A DNA stretch of 64,000 bases from JAJZEO01 sp964350315 (GTDB lineage: Bacteria; Chlamydiota; Chlamydiia; Chlamydiales; 2-12-FULL-49-11): contig CAYGJD010000004.1 of assembly GCA_964350315.1 (NCBI GenBank), positions 62,001 through 126,000 of the forward strand. The letters run 5' to 3'. The translations under genes and the position numbers were made by a program. The notes below the pieces were generated by a model, which saw nothing but the letters and a program-made list of their open reading frames with translations, ran no database searches and was not told where the DNA came from. Shown piece by piece: positions 36,935 to 45,787 of the stretch. The number at the start of each line of letters is the position of its first letter. Positions within the stretch are counted from its first letter, which is position 1.

Positions 36935-37498
36935 ATGAAAAGAATTCAAATACTCGCCATAACCCTATCATCCTTTGTAGGAATGTTCTTTCTGAATATA
37001 CAACAAAGTTATGCAAATACAAAATCTCTTACAATATCTATAAAAATCCCTGAGTTTGTTCTAGTAAACGTGGGAAGTACAAAATTTGAAAAGCTCAAAA
37101 CAGAAAAAATATCTAAGAAAAAACACACTGGGTCATTATTTATTGGATCTACAACAGTTGAATACTTCAGAACTTCAGCAAATTACGCCGTAGTTCTTAC
37201 TTTAGATCCGTCTCTTCCAATCTCATCATATTTGTCTCCTGATGGAAGATTTAAACTTGTTTCAACTAGCAGTCCAGAAAACTACATACTCATGTCAGTC
37301 ACCTGCGTTCCAGATGATCATCACCATGCACATCCACTATATTATGATTCTTCCATTTTTCAATACGACCACCATGAGCATAACACCACTCAATCTTGTA
37401 CAATTGAGTTTGAATTGCCTGAAAGCGCTCTAAATAACGCCACTCAAAACACACTTTATAAAACAGTCCTTGCTGTTGAAATAAAAAGTATCAATTAG
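36935..37498 (+). CDS. Exported beta-rich protein with His cluster
   Basis: 187 residues with a signal peptide (residues 1-27, ending QSYA). The mature part is beta-rich. It contains a striking His cluster between about 127 and 149 (PDDHHHAHPLYYDS and YDHHEH), which may bind metal. Two cysteines (VTCVPDD, QSCTIEF) frame that loop. The final strand LYKTVLAVEIKSIN resembles the closing G-strand of pilin or spore-coat-U-like sandwiches. No usher or chaperone gene is near. Function unknown. Confidence 0.55.
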   Translation: MKRIQILAITLSSFVGMFFLNIQQSYANTKSLTISIKIPEFVLVNVGSTKFEKLKTEKISKKKHTGSLFIGSTTVEYFRTSANYAVVLTLDPSLPISSYLSPDGRFKLVSTSSPENYILMSVTCVPDDHHHAHPLYYDSSIFQYDHHEHNTTQSCTIEFELPESALNNATQNTLYKTVLAVEIKSIN

Positions 37499-37552
37499 TT
37501 CTTTGGTTATATTTTCCTCTCTGTTAATAGAAAATTAAATGGGAGGTCATTT

Positions 37553-38107
37553 ATGAAGAAAATTTATAAGAAGCTACTCTTAGTTTCAATGTTATTTATA
37601 GGTCTTGCAGCAACAAAAATCCAAGCTGCGTCACAAGAAACTCTTACAGTTGTTTGCGTGATTGGAACAGAAATGCTTGTTAAGCTTGATCAAAATTTAA
37701 TCCTTGCTGAAGTAGACGCAAAAGCAATCAAAGATGCAAAAAGCAACCCTTACTTATTGGGCGCTATCCAAGTTGGACTCTTTAACAACAATGCAAGTGG
37801 AACTGATAGCTTAAAAATCACATCTCCAAACTCAGAAGGCACCTTATTTCGCTCAATAAAGACAGATGGTTCCAATAAAGCTGTATATTTGTCTTTGACA
37901 ACAGATCATAACTCTCTTGGCATTAAGCTTGCAAAACCAATATCTGTTAATGCTGGCGACTCGATTCGTACATATGCTTCTGCTTTAGGGAGAATCATTG
38001 AGAATGAAGTTCATAATCATACTTTCTATGCCGTAGCAAATGACAAAGGTTCGACTGATTCAGGAACTTATGAAGCAACAGTGCTATACACTTGGGTGAG
38101 TGCATAA
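37553..38107 (+). CDS. Exported pilin-like beta-sandwich protein
   Basis: 184 residues; GGGAGG ribosome site. Signal peptide about residues 1-25 (KKLLLVSMLFIGLAATKIQA). The mature part has short strands such as LTVVCVIGTEMLVKLD and a last strand GTYEATVLYTWVSA, which has the GxYxAxVxxxV shape of spore-coat-U/fimbrial-type domains. Only one Cys remains in the mature part. Related in form to the proteins on both sides. Role probably in the cell envelope. Confidence 0.55.
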   Translation: MKKIYKKLLLVSMLFIGLAATKIQAASQETLTVVCVIGTEMLVKLDQNLILAEVDAKAIKDAKSNPYLLGAIQVGLFNNNASGTDSLKITSPNSEGTLFRSIKTDGSNKAVYLSLTTDHNSLGIKLAKPISVNAGDSIRTYASALGRIIENEVHNHTFYAVANDKGSTDSGTYEATVLYTWVSA

Positions 38108-38120
38108 GTTAAGTTGCTTC

Positions 38121-38675
38121 TTAAGAGTTTGAAACTGCAACGAATAAGATTTGCCCCTCATATAGGCCGCTTGCCTTCCCTTCTAGCGTTCCTTTTTTTG
38201 CAGAGACGGTGATTTTATGCGCTTCTGGGGGAGAAATTTTCTCCCCCGGTGAAATTTCTCGCACAAGCGATCCGCTTGTTAATTCTGTTTTCTTTTTCTT
38301 TCCTGAAGAATTTCTATCTGATGTCACAACAAGCGTCTCTCTTTGATTAAAAATATGAGCAATTTCAAACTCTCCTTTATTTGAAACTGTTGTTCCCATA
38401 ATATAGACGCGATCGTATCTAACCTCTTCCATCAAATCGCTTATTACCAAATAAATAGTTCCAATTTTCGTATCTCTTTTGTTATTTTTCTTTACCTCGT
38501 TAGAATCAAACTCACACATCAAAAAGTTCGTAGAAAAGGGATCATTGACTGAATCTTTGAGCTCAATAGAAAAATCAGGTGCTGCGATTGTTACAAATTC
38601 AAGCATGTCTGATTGCTTTGCAAAAAGAAAAATTGTACATAAAGGGATAAGCAAAAAAGGCCGATACATACTCAC
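38121..38675 (-). CDS. Exported beta-rich protein, 184 aa
   Basis: 184 residues on the opposite strand, with a signal peptide (YRPFLLIPLCTIFLFA). Mature part beta-rich with a closing strand LYEGQILFVAVSNS like the one in the protein at 37553-38107, and SPGEKISPPEAHKITVSA before it where the other has NAGDSIRTYASA. Same length, so probably a diverged relative inverted in place. It converges on that gene with 13 bases between and diverges from the MFS transporter. Confidence 0.55.
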   Translation of the reverse strand: MSMYRPFLLIPLCTIFLFAKQSDMLEFVTIAAPDFSIELKDSVNDPFSTNFLMCEFDSNEVKKNNKRDTKIGTIYLVISDLMEEVRYDRVYIMGTTVSNKGEFEIAHIFNQRETLVVTSDRNSSGKKKKTELTSGSLVREISPGEKISPPEAHKITVSAKKGTLEGKASGLYEGQILFVAVSNS

Positions 38676-38732
38676 CCAAAATAGCTAGTTTATGATAGAC
38701 TTTAAGTCATTGAATTTTGATAATCAACTTTT

Positions 38733-40001
38733 ATGAAGCGTCTTTTTCCACTCTACCTTGTTATCTTCATTGGATTTTTAGCGTATAGCATTCAAATCCC
38801 TATCCTTACGTCTATTGTGTTTGATCCTGAGTTTGGCCCTTTAATTTACCCAACTTTAGGTGTGACTGAAAAGAAATTTATTTTAGGCCTTCTACTGAGC
38901 ATGTATCCTTTAGGGCAATTTTTTGGATCTCCAATTTTAGGAGCTTTTTCTGATCGCTTTGGAAGAAAAAAAGTCTTAATCATCTCCTTGGTCTTAACAA
39001 TATTAGCAACGGTTTCAACGGCTCTTTTTCTAAAAACCACTCTATTCTCATGGGTCTACCTCAGCCTCTTCCTTGCAGGACTATTTGAAGGAAATATTGC
39101 AATTGCACAAGGAGCTATTGTCGATAGCGTTGACGATTCAAATAGAAGTCGTTATTTTGGCTACATTTACGTATGTTCAAGCACGGGCTTTATCTTTGGC
39201 CCACTTATCGCCAGTGTTTTTTCAAATGATAAAATATTCTGGTGGTTCGGTCCAACAACCACATTTTGGTTAGTGGGTATATTAATGACTTTTATACTGA
39301 TTTGGGTAAGACTTCACTTTAAAGAGACACACAAAGTTGATACAAACATCAATCGTGGATATTTTCAAGAGTTCACAAATCTAACAAATGTTTTTAAAGA
39401 CAAAGAGTTAAGGTATTATTACGGGGTTAATTTCCTCATTTATTTTGCAATCTTTGGCTACCTTAGATTTTACCCTACCTACATAACACTAATCTTTAAC
39501 ACCCCATTTGCCCTTCTTTCATTAATTATTGCTTATGTGGCCTTTCCATTTATCATCGTAAATATCTTTCTGACCCCCTTCTTTTCCAGGCTAAGAGCAG
39601 CTAAAAGAATTACATTGATCAGCAGTATTATCATGGGAATTGCAATGATTTCAATCGTCTGCTTTTCATCTTTCAATTCAATATGGATTACACTTGGAAT
39701 CACCACTTTTTCTCTTGCCTTTGCCAACACATTCTCTGTTGCAATGATCTCATTTATGGTCGATAAAACCCGACAAGGTTCTGTGATGGGAAACAATCAA
39801 TCTCTTGTTGCAGGAGCACAAGGAGTTTCAGCTATTGTCGGAGGAGCTATTGCGATGATCGCAACTTTCTTACCCCTTGTGTTTTATGGATTATTAGGCA
39901 TTCTTGCAGGAATATTACTTTTACTTCGTCATCATTCTGAATGGCAAAGAGACATTAACCACCACTCTCCTCCTGCTGTTATTGATGATGACGATCTTTG
40001 A
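38733..40001 (+). CDS. MFS transporter
   Basis: 422 residues with 12 predicted membrane helices. Major facilitator motif A is visible as GAFSDRFGRKKVLI after helix 2, and GYIYVCSSTGFIFGPLIAS is the helix 5 motif C region of drug:H+ antiporters such as TetA. A substrate cannot be told. The stop is directly next to the stop of the convergent exported protein at 40002. The acidic tail is VIDDDDL. Confidence 0.85.
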   Translation: MKRLFPLYLVIFIGFLAYSIQIPILTSIVFDPEFGPLIYPTLGVTEKKFILGLLLSMYPLGQFFGSPILGAFSDRFGRKKVLIISLVLTILATVSTALFLKTTLFSWVYLSLFLAGLFEGNIAIAQGAIVDSVDDSNRSRYFGYIYVCSSTGFIFGPLIASVFSNDKIFWWFGPTTTFWLVGILMTFILIWVRLHFKETHKVDTNINRGYFQEFTNLTNVFKDKELRYYYGVNFLIYFAIFGYLRFYPTYITLIFNTPFALLSLIIAYVAFPFIIVNIFLTPFFSRLRAAKRITLISSIIMGIAMISIVCFSSFNSIWITLGITTFSLAFANTFSVAMISFMVDKTRQGSVMGNNQSLVAGAQGVSAIVGGAIAMIATFLPLVFYGLLGILAGILLLLRHHSEWQRDINHHSPPAVIDDDDL

Positions 40002-41051
40002 CTATTCTAGAGCAGCTGCATCGATTAGAAGGTTTAGAGCCGCAAGTGCTTCATCAATTCCAACTATGCTCTGGTCTATGGAAACAATCTCAGAAGGTGT
40101 TACCGTTGCATCTTTGAGAAAAGCTTGATACTGCTTCTTTACATCTTTAAGAAATGTCTGATAAATCGAAAAGATCAGCTTCCGATTTGCTTTTAGCTGG
40201 TTTATCTGGGCTGTACTCAGTGAGTGTAGGCTATTTTGATTTGTTAGAACGGCATTGATATCTACAACAGTTTTATAAAGTGTTGACGCTTGTGTGCTTA
40301 CGATCGAATCATAAGTAGAAATTTGACTAGCGAGGGAAGGTGTTGTATAAGGATTCATTCCCATATTCAGGTTAAATCCATAAGTTCCCACCGGAAGAAG
40401 ATTCAGAAATTCATAGGGCATCGATATCTTAAATGTTTTTTTCTGTTTTATCTTTGATCCAAAAGAGTTGTTCACAAGAATCAATCGATCTGAACTCCAC
40501 GTATCGGCAAGTAAAATAGAGTATCCTGTAGTAAACCATGCGCGTACAGGTGTTTTGCCATCGCTTAATAAATAGTTGAAATAAAGAAGTTGCGTTTGAT
40601 TGTCTGAGAGTGCATTTGTTTGAAAATCGTAAAAACTGCTACTCATAGAAATGAAATTCATTTGCAAATTCAAAATCTGCAAAAAAACTTCATACCCGCC
40701 AGTTGCTTCTGGATTTGGTGTTGCAGTAAGCACAAGGTTACCATTTAGCGCCTTTGCTTTCTCAACTTCAGCATAGGTTTTTGTAGTAGCAACAATTCCT
40801 ACATCTAAGTCTGCCAAATTATTTTGAACAATAACAACATCACCCTGTACCGTTCGTGATTGGGGCAATATTTCTAGCGTGTATGTTGTGCTTGTCTTAA
40901 TGAGTTTAATTTGCGCATTCCTGCGTACTTCATTCGTATTTCCCGAATTAAAATAGAGCGCATTTGGATCTACAACATTGAAATTTACACTTGCTTTAAG
41001 AGTCACATGAGAAATCAAGCAAACGCAGATCAGAAAGAATTTATTAAACAA
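40002..41051 (-). CDS. Exported hypothetical protein, 349 aa
   Basis: Signal peptide about residues 1-20 (NKFFLICVCLISHVTLKA). The mature N-terminal 220 residues are beta-rich; the C-terminal 110 are helical (QINQLKANRKLIFSIYQTFL). No family recognised. Because it starts 17 bases behind the transketolase stop on the same strand, it is probably made from the tkt transcript, an odd partner for a cytoplasmic enzyme. Confidence 0.55.
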   Translation of the reverse strand: MFNKFFLICVCLISHVTLKASVNFNVVDPNALYFNSGNTNEVRRNAQIKLIKTSTTYTLEILPQSRTVQGDVVIVQNNLADLDVGIVATTKTYAEVEKAKALNGNLVLTATPNPEATGGYEVFLQILNLQMNFISMSSSFYDFQTNALSDNQTQLLYFNYLLSDGKTPVRAWFTTGYSILLADTWSSDRLILVNNSFGSKIKQKKTFKISMPYEFLNLLPVGTYGFNLNMGMNPYTTPSLASQISTYDSIVSTQASTLYKTVVDINAVLTNQNSLHSLSTAQINQLKANRKLIFSIYQTFLKDVKKQYQAFLKDATVTPSEIVSIDQSIVGIDEALAALNLLIDAAALE

Positions 41052-41068
41052 CGTGGCTCCATCGCTAC

Positions 41069-43090
41069 CTATACTTTAACCTTTCCCCGCGTCATTAGTC
41101 TTTCAATCACTTGATCTGCTGTGAAGCCAAAGTACTGCATCACATCTGCAATCGGCGCTGAGCGGCCAAATTCATCTATTGTAATTGCAATTCCTTGTGG
41201 CCCGATATAACGATCCCATCCAAAAGAAACTCCTGTCTCAAGGCAAACTCTTTGCCCAAGATCACCCCCAAGTACTTTATTTCTATAAGACTCATCTTGA
41301 TTTTCAAATTGTCTAAAGCAAGGAAGAGAAACAACTCTCACGTTTTTGCCATGTGTTGATTTTAGTCTTTCGGCTACATCAACTGCCAAGCTCAACTCCG
41401 ACCCTGTTCCAATTAAAGTATAATCAACTGCTTTTGACTTATCTTCTGCAATTAAAATATATCCACCACGCAGAGCTTTATTTTCAATGTCTCCGCCTGT
41501 TTGCTCAAGTGTTGGCAAAGCTTGTCTTGTCAACATAAGGCCTACAGGACCTTTTTGATGATTTAGAGCAAACCACCAAGCAGCTTTTACTTCATTCGCA
41601 TCACCAGGGCGCCATGTATAAAAATTAGGCATAGCACGCATTGAAGCCAAATGTTCTACTGGCTGGTGCGTTGGACCATCTTCTCCTAAACCAATAGAGT
41701 CGTGAGTATAAATCAAAATCACTGGATAATCAGAAAGAGCTGCTAAACGAACTGCATTTCTTGCATAGTCATGAAAACACATAAATGTTGCGACAAAAGG
41801 ACGAAGAATCGTTGTTGACATTCCATTTGCCATAGCTGTCATCGCAAACTCTCTCACACCATATTTGATGTTGCTTGGTGTAAAATCTTCTCTTGTTACA
41901 AAACCTGAACTTTTAATGTTTGAATTGTTTGAACCAGATAAATCTGCTGAGCCGCCAATCAAATTAGGCATGTGTTCTGCAATTTTTTGAATGCACAGTT
42001 CTGATACAATTCTTCCAGCCATTCTCTCTTCTGGCATTTTCAAACTAAGCAATTCTTTTTTTAATTGCGCTGGGATGTGGTGGTCTGACATATGCGAATA
42101 GAGTTTAAAAAGATCGGGATGGGCAGACTTCCAAGTGATGAATTTTTGATTCCATTCCTTTTCAAGAGCTTCATTTTTTTTCTTTACTTCCTCAAAATAT
42201 TCCTTAACAGAAGACGGAATGTAAAATTCTTCTTGGGGCCATTTAAGGTTTTCTTTTGTTGCTTTAACTTCGTCCACTCCGAGAGGTGAACCGTGTACTT
42301 TACTTGTCCCTGCTTTATGCGGTGACCCTTTGCCAATTTGCGTATGTGCCACGACAAGCGTTGGTTTTTCGAGCTTTCCTCGAAGAGGCGCCATGGCTTC
42401 TTCGATTTGTGTGATCTCGTTAGCGTCTTTGATTGTGACAACATTCCATCCATATGATTTGTATCTCGCGATTTGATCATCTGAACAACTCTCCTTCCAC
42501 TCTCCATCGAGTGTAATGTAGTTCATGTCATAAATAAGTATTAAATTATTCAAACAAAGATGTCCTGCAAGTGATGATGCCTCAGAGCTTATCCCTTCCA
42601 TCATACATCCATCACCAGCCAAGCAAACAACTTTACTATCTATGATTTCATGCCCATCTTTATTTAATCGTGCTTCTAACATCTTATTTGCAAGAGCAAG
42701 CCCAACTGCATTCGCTACCCCTTGTCCAAGAGGACCAGTTGTAACTTCTACTCCATCAGTATCTAGACGTTCTGGATGTCCCGGCGTGTTAGAATTTAGC
42801 TGTCTAAACTTTTTTAGGTCTTCAAGCGAAACCTTGTAACCTGCTAAATGCAAGGCTGAGTATAAAAAAGCTGACCCATGTCCCGCTGAAAGAACAAATC
42901 TGTCGCGGTTAAACCATTCACTATTTTTTGAGTTGTATCTCATGAAGGATCCCCAGAGATAAGCCCCCAATTCAGCGCAACCAAGAGGCAATCCCGGGTG
43001 ACCCGAATTTGCTTTTTGAACAGCGTCTATTGATAACCCTCTGATTGTATTCGCAATTTCGTGGTAGAGCTTTTTATTTTCTTCATCCAT
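41069..43090 (-). CDS. tkt: Transketolase
   Basis: 673 residues. Moves two-carbon units between sugar phosphates in the pentose phosphate pathway. Thiamine diphosphate motif GDGCMMEGISSEA with the following NNLILIYDMN; HxGxxLG-type start (NSGHPGLPLGCAELGAYLW); pyrimidine part YTHDSIGLGEDGPTHQPVEH; C-terminal domain with IGTGSELSLA. Full length. It diverges from alaS, as I recall for the tktB-alaS-mfd order in Chlamydia. Confidence 0.96.
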   Translation of the reverse strand: MDEENKKLYHEIANTIRGLSIDAVQKANSGHPGLPLGCAELGAYLWGSFMRYNSKNSEWFNRDRFVLSAGHGSAFLYSALHLAGYKVSLEDLKKFRQLNSNTPGHPERLDTDGVEVTTGPLGQGVANAVGLALANKMLEARLNKDGHEIIDSKVVCLAGDGCMMEGISSEASSLAGHLCLNNLILIYDMNYITLDGEWKESCSDDQIARYKSYGWNVVTIKDANEITQIEEAMAPLRGKLEKPTLVVAHTQIGKGSPHKAGTSKVHGSPLGVDEVKATKENLKWPQEEFYIPSSVKEYFEEVKKKNEALEKEWNQKFITWKSAHPDLFKLYSHMSDHHIPAQLKKELLSLKMPEERMAGRIVSELCIQKIAEHMPNLIGGSADLSGSNNSNIKSSGFVTREDFTPSNIKYGVREFAMTAMANGMSTTILRPFVATFMCFHDYARNAVRLAALSDYPVILIYTHDSIGLGEDGPTHQPVEHLASMRAMPNFYTWRPGDANEVKAAWWFALNHQKGPVGLMLTRQALPTLEQTGGDIENKALRGGYILIAEDKSKAVDYTLIGTGSELSLAVDVAERLKSTHGKNVRVVSLPCFRQFENQDESYRNKVLGGDLGQRVCLETGVSFGWDRYIGPQGIAITIDEFGRSAPIADVMQYFGFTADQVIERLMTRGKVKV

Positions 43091-43104
43091 GATGCCATCT
43101 CTTC

Positions 43105-43133
43105 TTGCATTTCTTAGTGTTGTCCTTTATTCT
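43105..43133 (+). promoter_or_regulatory. Probable promoter of alaS-mfd
   Basis: TTGCAT at 43105-43110 and TATTCT at 43128-43133 with a 17-base spacer, 35 bases before the alaS ATG, in the 78-base gap between divergent tkt and alaS. Confidence 0.45.
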
Positions 43134-43168
43134 ACTCATCTGATTGTAATTTTCAAGGAAAAGATCGT

Positions 43169-45787
43169 ATGTTTTCACGAGAATTGAGAAAAAGGTTTCT
43201 ACATTTCTTCAAAGAAAAAGACCACACTATTGTCTCATCGTCCCCAGTTATCCCGCATAACGATCCTACTCTGCTTTTTGTAAACGCTGGAATGAACCAA
43301 TTTAAAGATGTCTTTTTAGGCAAAACAAATCTCGAATATAGAAAAGCTGCCTCATCTCAAAAATGTGTCCGTGTTGGTGGAAAACACAACGATCTTGATA
43401 ACGTTGGCCACACAACAAGGCATCTCACCCTTTTTGAAATGCTTGGAAACTTTTCTTTCGGAGATTATTTTAAAAAAGAAGCCATAGAAATGGCATGGAA
43501 TTTTTCAACTCATGTCATGCAACTTCCTGTTGAAAAACTTTGGGTCTCTATTTATGTCGATGATGACGAGGCTTTCGAACTTTGGAAATCCCATATTGAT
43601 GAAAAGCGAATTGTTCGTATCTCAGGAAAAGACAATTTTTGGGAAATGGGAGACGTTGGTCCTTGTGGTCCCTGCACAGAACTTTTTTACGACAAAGGAG
43701 ATCTTTTTGGCAAGGGACGCAATCCTATTGAAGATGCAGAGGGAGAGCGTTTTTTCGAATTTTGGAATTTAGTCTTCATGCAATACAATCAAGAGGAATC
43801 TGGGAAAAAGAGCCTGCTTCCCAAGCCATGTGTTGATACAGGCATGGGACTTGAGCGCATGATTTCTCTCCTCCAAGGGGCAGACAATGTATTCCAAACA
43901 GACGTTCTTTTCCGACTAATTAAAGAAACTGAATCAATTAGCAAAGAAAAATACGACTCAAATAAAGCTGCGTTTAATGTCATCGCAGATCACATGAGAG
44001 CGCTTTCATTTTCTATTGCAGATGGAGCTGTTCCATCAAACGTCGATCGCGGGTATGTATTAAGAAAGGTTTTAAGACGCGCTGTTCGATATGGAAGAAA
44101 ACTCTCTTTAAACAAACCCTTTTTAGCAAAACTTCTTCCTGCACTCATTGAAGAAATGGGTGAAGACTTCCCAGAACTTGCCTCATCGAAAGAAAAAATT
44201 GAAGAAATCATCACAATTGAAGAAGAAAATTTCTTACGTACTCTTACTCGTGGCGGAAACATTTTAAATACCATCATCGAAAAGTCAAATGATTCTAAGC
44301 GAAGAGAGATTAGCGGTGATGACGCATTCAAACTCAAAGACACATACGGATTCCCTCTTGAGGAAATCCTGCTCCTTGCAAAAGACAGCGGCCTTCAGGT
44401 GAATCTTGAGGGGTATCAGATCCTCGAAGAAAAGGCGCGTGAATTATCAAAACAATCTAGAAAAGAACATGCTCAAGTTGTTGAAGAATCTGTTTTTTCT
44501 GATTTTGCTACAAAACATCCTGCAACCGTTTTTCTTGGTTACGACCAATTAGAGGTAAAAGGGACTATTATCGGGCTTCTCAAAGATGGAGAATTCGTTC
44601 ACCAGATAAAAGCTGGAGATGAGGCCTCTATCATTCTTGACCAAACTTCGTTTTACGCTGAAATGGGTGGTCAAACAGGAGACTCAGGGACAATTAACCA
44701 CCATTCAGCACACTTTTCTGTAGTTGATTGCAAAAACCCTTACCCAGGAGTTGTTCTTCACACAGGGAAGCTTAAAACAGGAATTCTAATGGTAGGAGAA
44801 CCTGTACAAACAAGTGTTGAAGAAGAAAGACGTACCCTTATCTGCCGAAATCACACAGGAACTCACTTACTTCATTGGGCACTTGAAAAAGTTCTCGGCC
44901 CCCACATTAGACAAGCAGGATCAAGCGTTGGACCCAACTCAATTCGTTTTGACTTTTCTCATCACAAAGCTTTAACAAGAGAACAAATTCGAGAAGTTGA
45001 ATTATTAATTGCAGAAGCCATTCGTATAAACCACCCTGTTGAAATCTCTGAAATTTCCTATGAACAAGTAAAAACACGCAGTGATATTAAACAGTTTTTT
45101 GGCGACAAATATGGCTCAACTGTTCGGGTTGTAGATATCGACAACTTTGCAAAAGAACTTTGTGGAGGCACACATGTTGACTCTCTCTCTCAAATTGGCC
45201 ACTTTCGCATCGTTAAAGAATCTTCAATCGCAGCAGGAGTAAGACGTATCGAAGCTGTTTCAGGAAAACTTGCAGAAGAGTATTCATATACAAGAGAGGA
45301 TTTCCTCAATCTGGTTTGTGACAAATTAGATACGCAACCTTTGCAAGTAGAAACAAAAATCGATGCCCTTTTTGATGAAATTGGGCAGCTGCGTCACCAA
45401 CTTAAATCGATGAGAAAGGTCCATATTAAATCCGTTCTTGATGATTTAATGACGAAAAAAGAAGTAATAGGCAACATTAACGTCGTTTGTGCAACAGTCG
45501 AACTCATGAAAGATGAATTTGCGCCTCTTGCCAATGACTTGTTTAGTCGCCTTGGATCATGCCTCCTTATTTTAGGGATGAAAGAAGATGACCGTGCAAG
45601 ACTTCTTGTTAAGGTCTCTCCAGATCTAATAGCAAAAAATCTCTCCGCAAGTGAGATTATTAAGGCTATTTCACCTGAAATTTCAGGTTCAGGTGGCGGC
45701 AAACCTGATAACGCACAAGCAGGCGGCACTAATCCCGAAGGACTCGAAAAGGCTTATAAAAAAGCTAAATCACTCATAAAAAAATGA
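43169..45787 (+). CDS. alaS: Alanyl-tRNA synthetase
   Basis: 872 residues, full length. Charges tRNA-Ala. Class II core: GMNQFKDVFLGKTN, then CVRVGGKHNDLDNVGHTTRH and LGNFSFGDYFK. The editing domain keeps its zinc ligands, HTGTHLLHWAL and CGGTHVDSL. C-Ala ends with GSGGGKPDNAQAGG. AAGGAAAAG precedes the ATG. Its last codons overlap mfd by ATGA. Confidence 0.97.
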   Translation: MFSRELRKRFLHFFKEKDHTIVSSSPVIPHNDPTLLFVNAGMNQFKDVFLGKTNLEYRKAASSQKCVRVGGKHNDLDNVGHTTRHLTLFEMLGNFSFGDYFKKEAIEMAWNFSTHVMQLPVEKLWVSIYVDDDEAFELWKSHIDEKRIVRISGKDNFWEMGDVGPCGPCTELFYDKGDLFGKGRNPIEDAEGERFFEFWNLVFMQYNQEESGKKSLLPKPCVDTGMGLERMISLLQGADNVFQTDVLFRLIKETESISKEKYDSNKAAFNVIADHMRALSFSIADGAVPSNVDRGYVLRKVLRRAVRYGRKLSLNKPFLAKLLPALIEEMGEDFPELASSKEKIEEIITIEEENFLRTLTRGGNILNTIIEKSNDSKRREISGDDAFKLKDTYGFPLEEILLLAKDSGLQVNLEGYQILEEKARELSKQSRKEHAQVVEESVFSDFATKHPATVFLGYDQLEVKGTIIGLLKDGEFVHQIKAGDEASIILDQTSFYAEMGGQTGDSGTINHHSAHFSVVDCKNPYPGVVLHTGKLKTGILMVGEPVQTSVEEERRTLICRNHTGTHLLHWALEKVLGPHIRQAGSSVGPNSIRFDFSHHKALTREQIREVELLIAEAIRINHPVEISEISYEQVKTRSDIKQFFGDKYGSTVRVVDIDNFAKELCGGTHVDSLSQIGHFRIVKESSIAAGVRRIEAVSGKLAEEYSYTREDFLNLVCDKLDTQPLQVETKIDALFDEIGQLRHQLKSMRKVHIKSVLDDLMTKKEVIGNINVVCATVELMKDEFAPLANDLFSRLGSCLLILGMKEDDRARLLVKVSPDLIAKNLSASEIIKAISPEISGSGGGKPDNAQAGGTNPEGLEKAYKKAKSLIKK

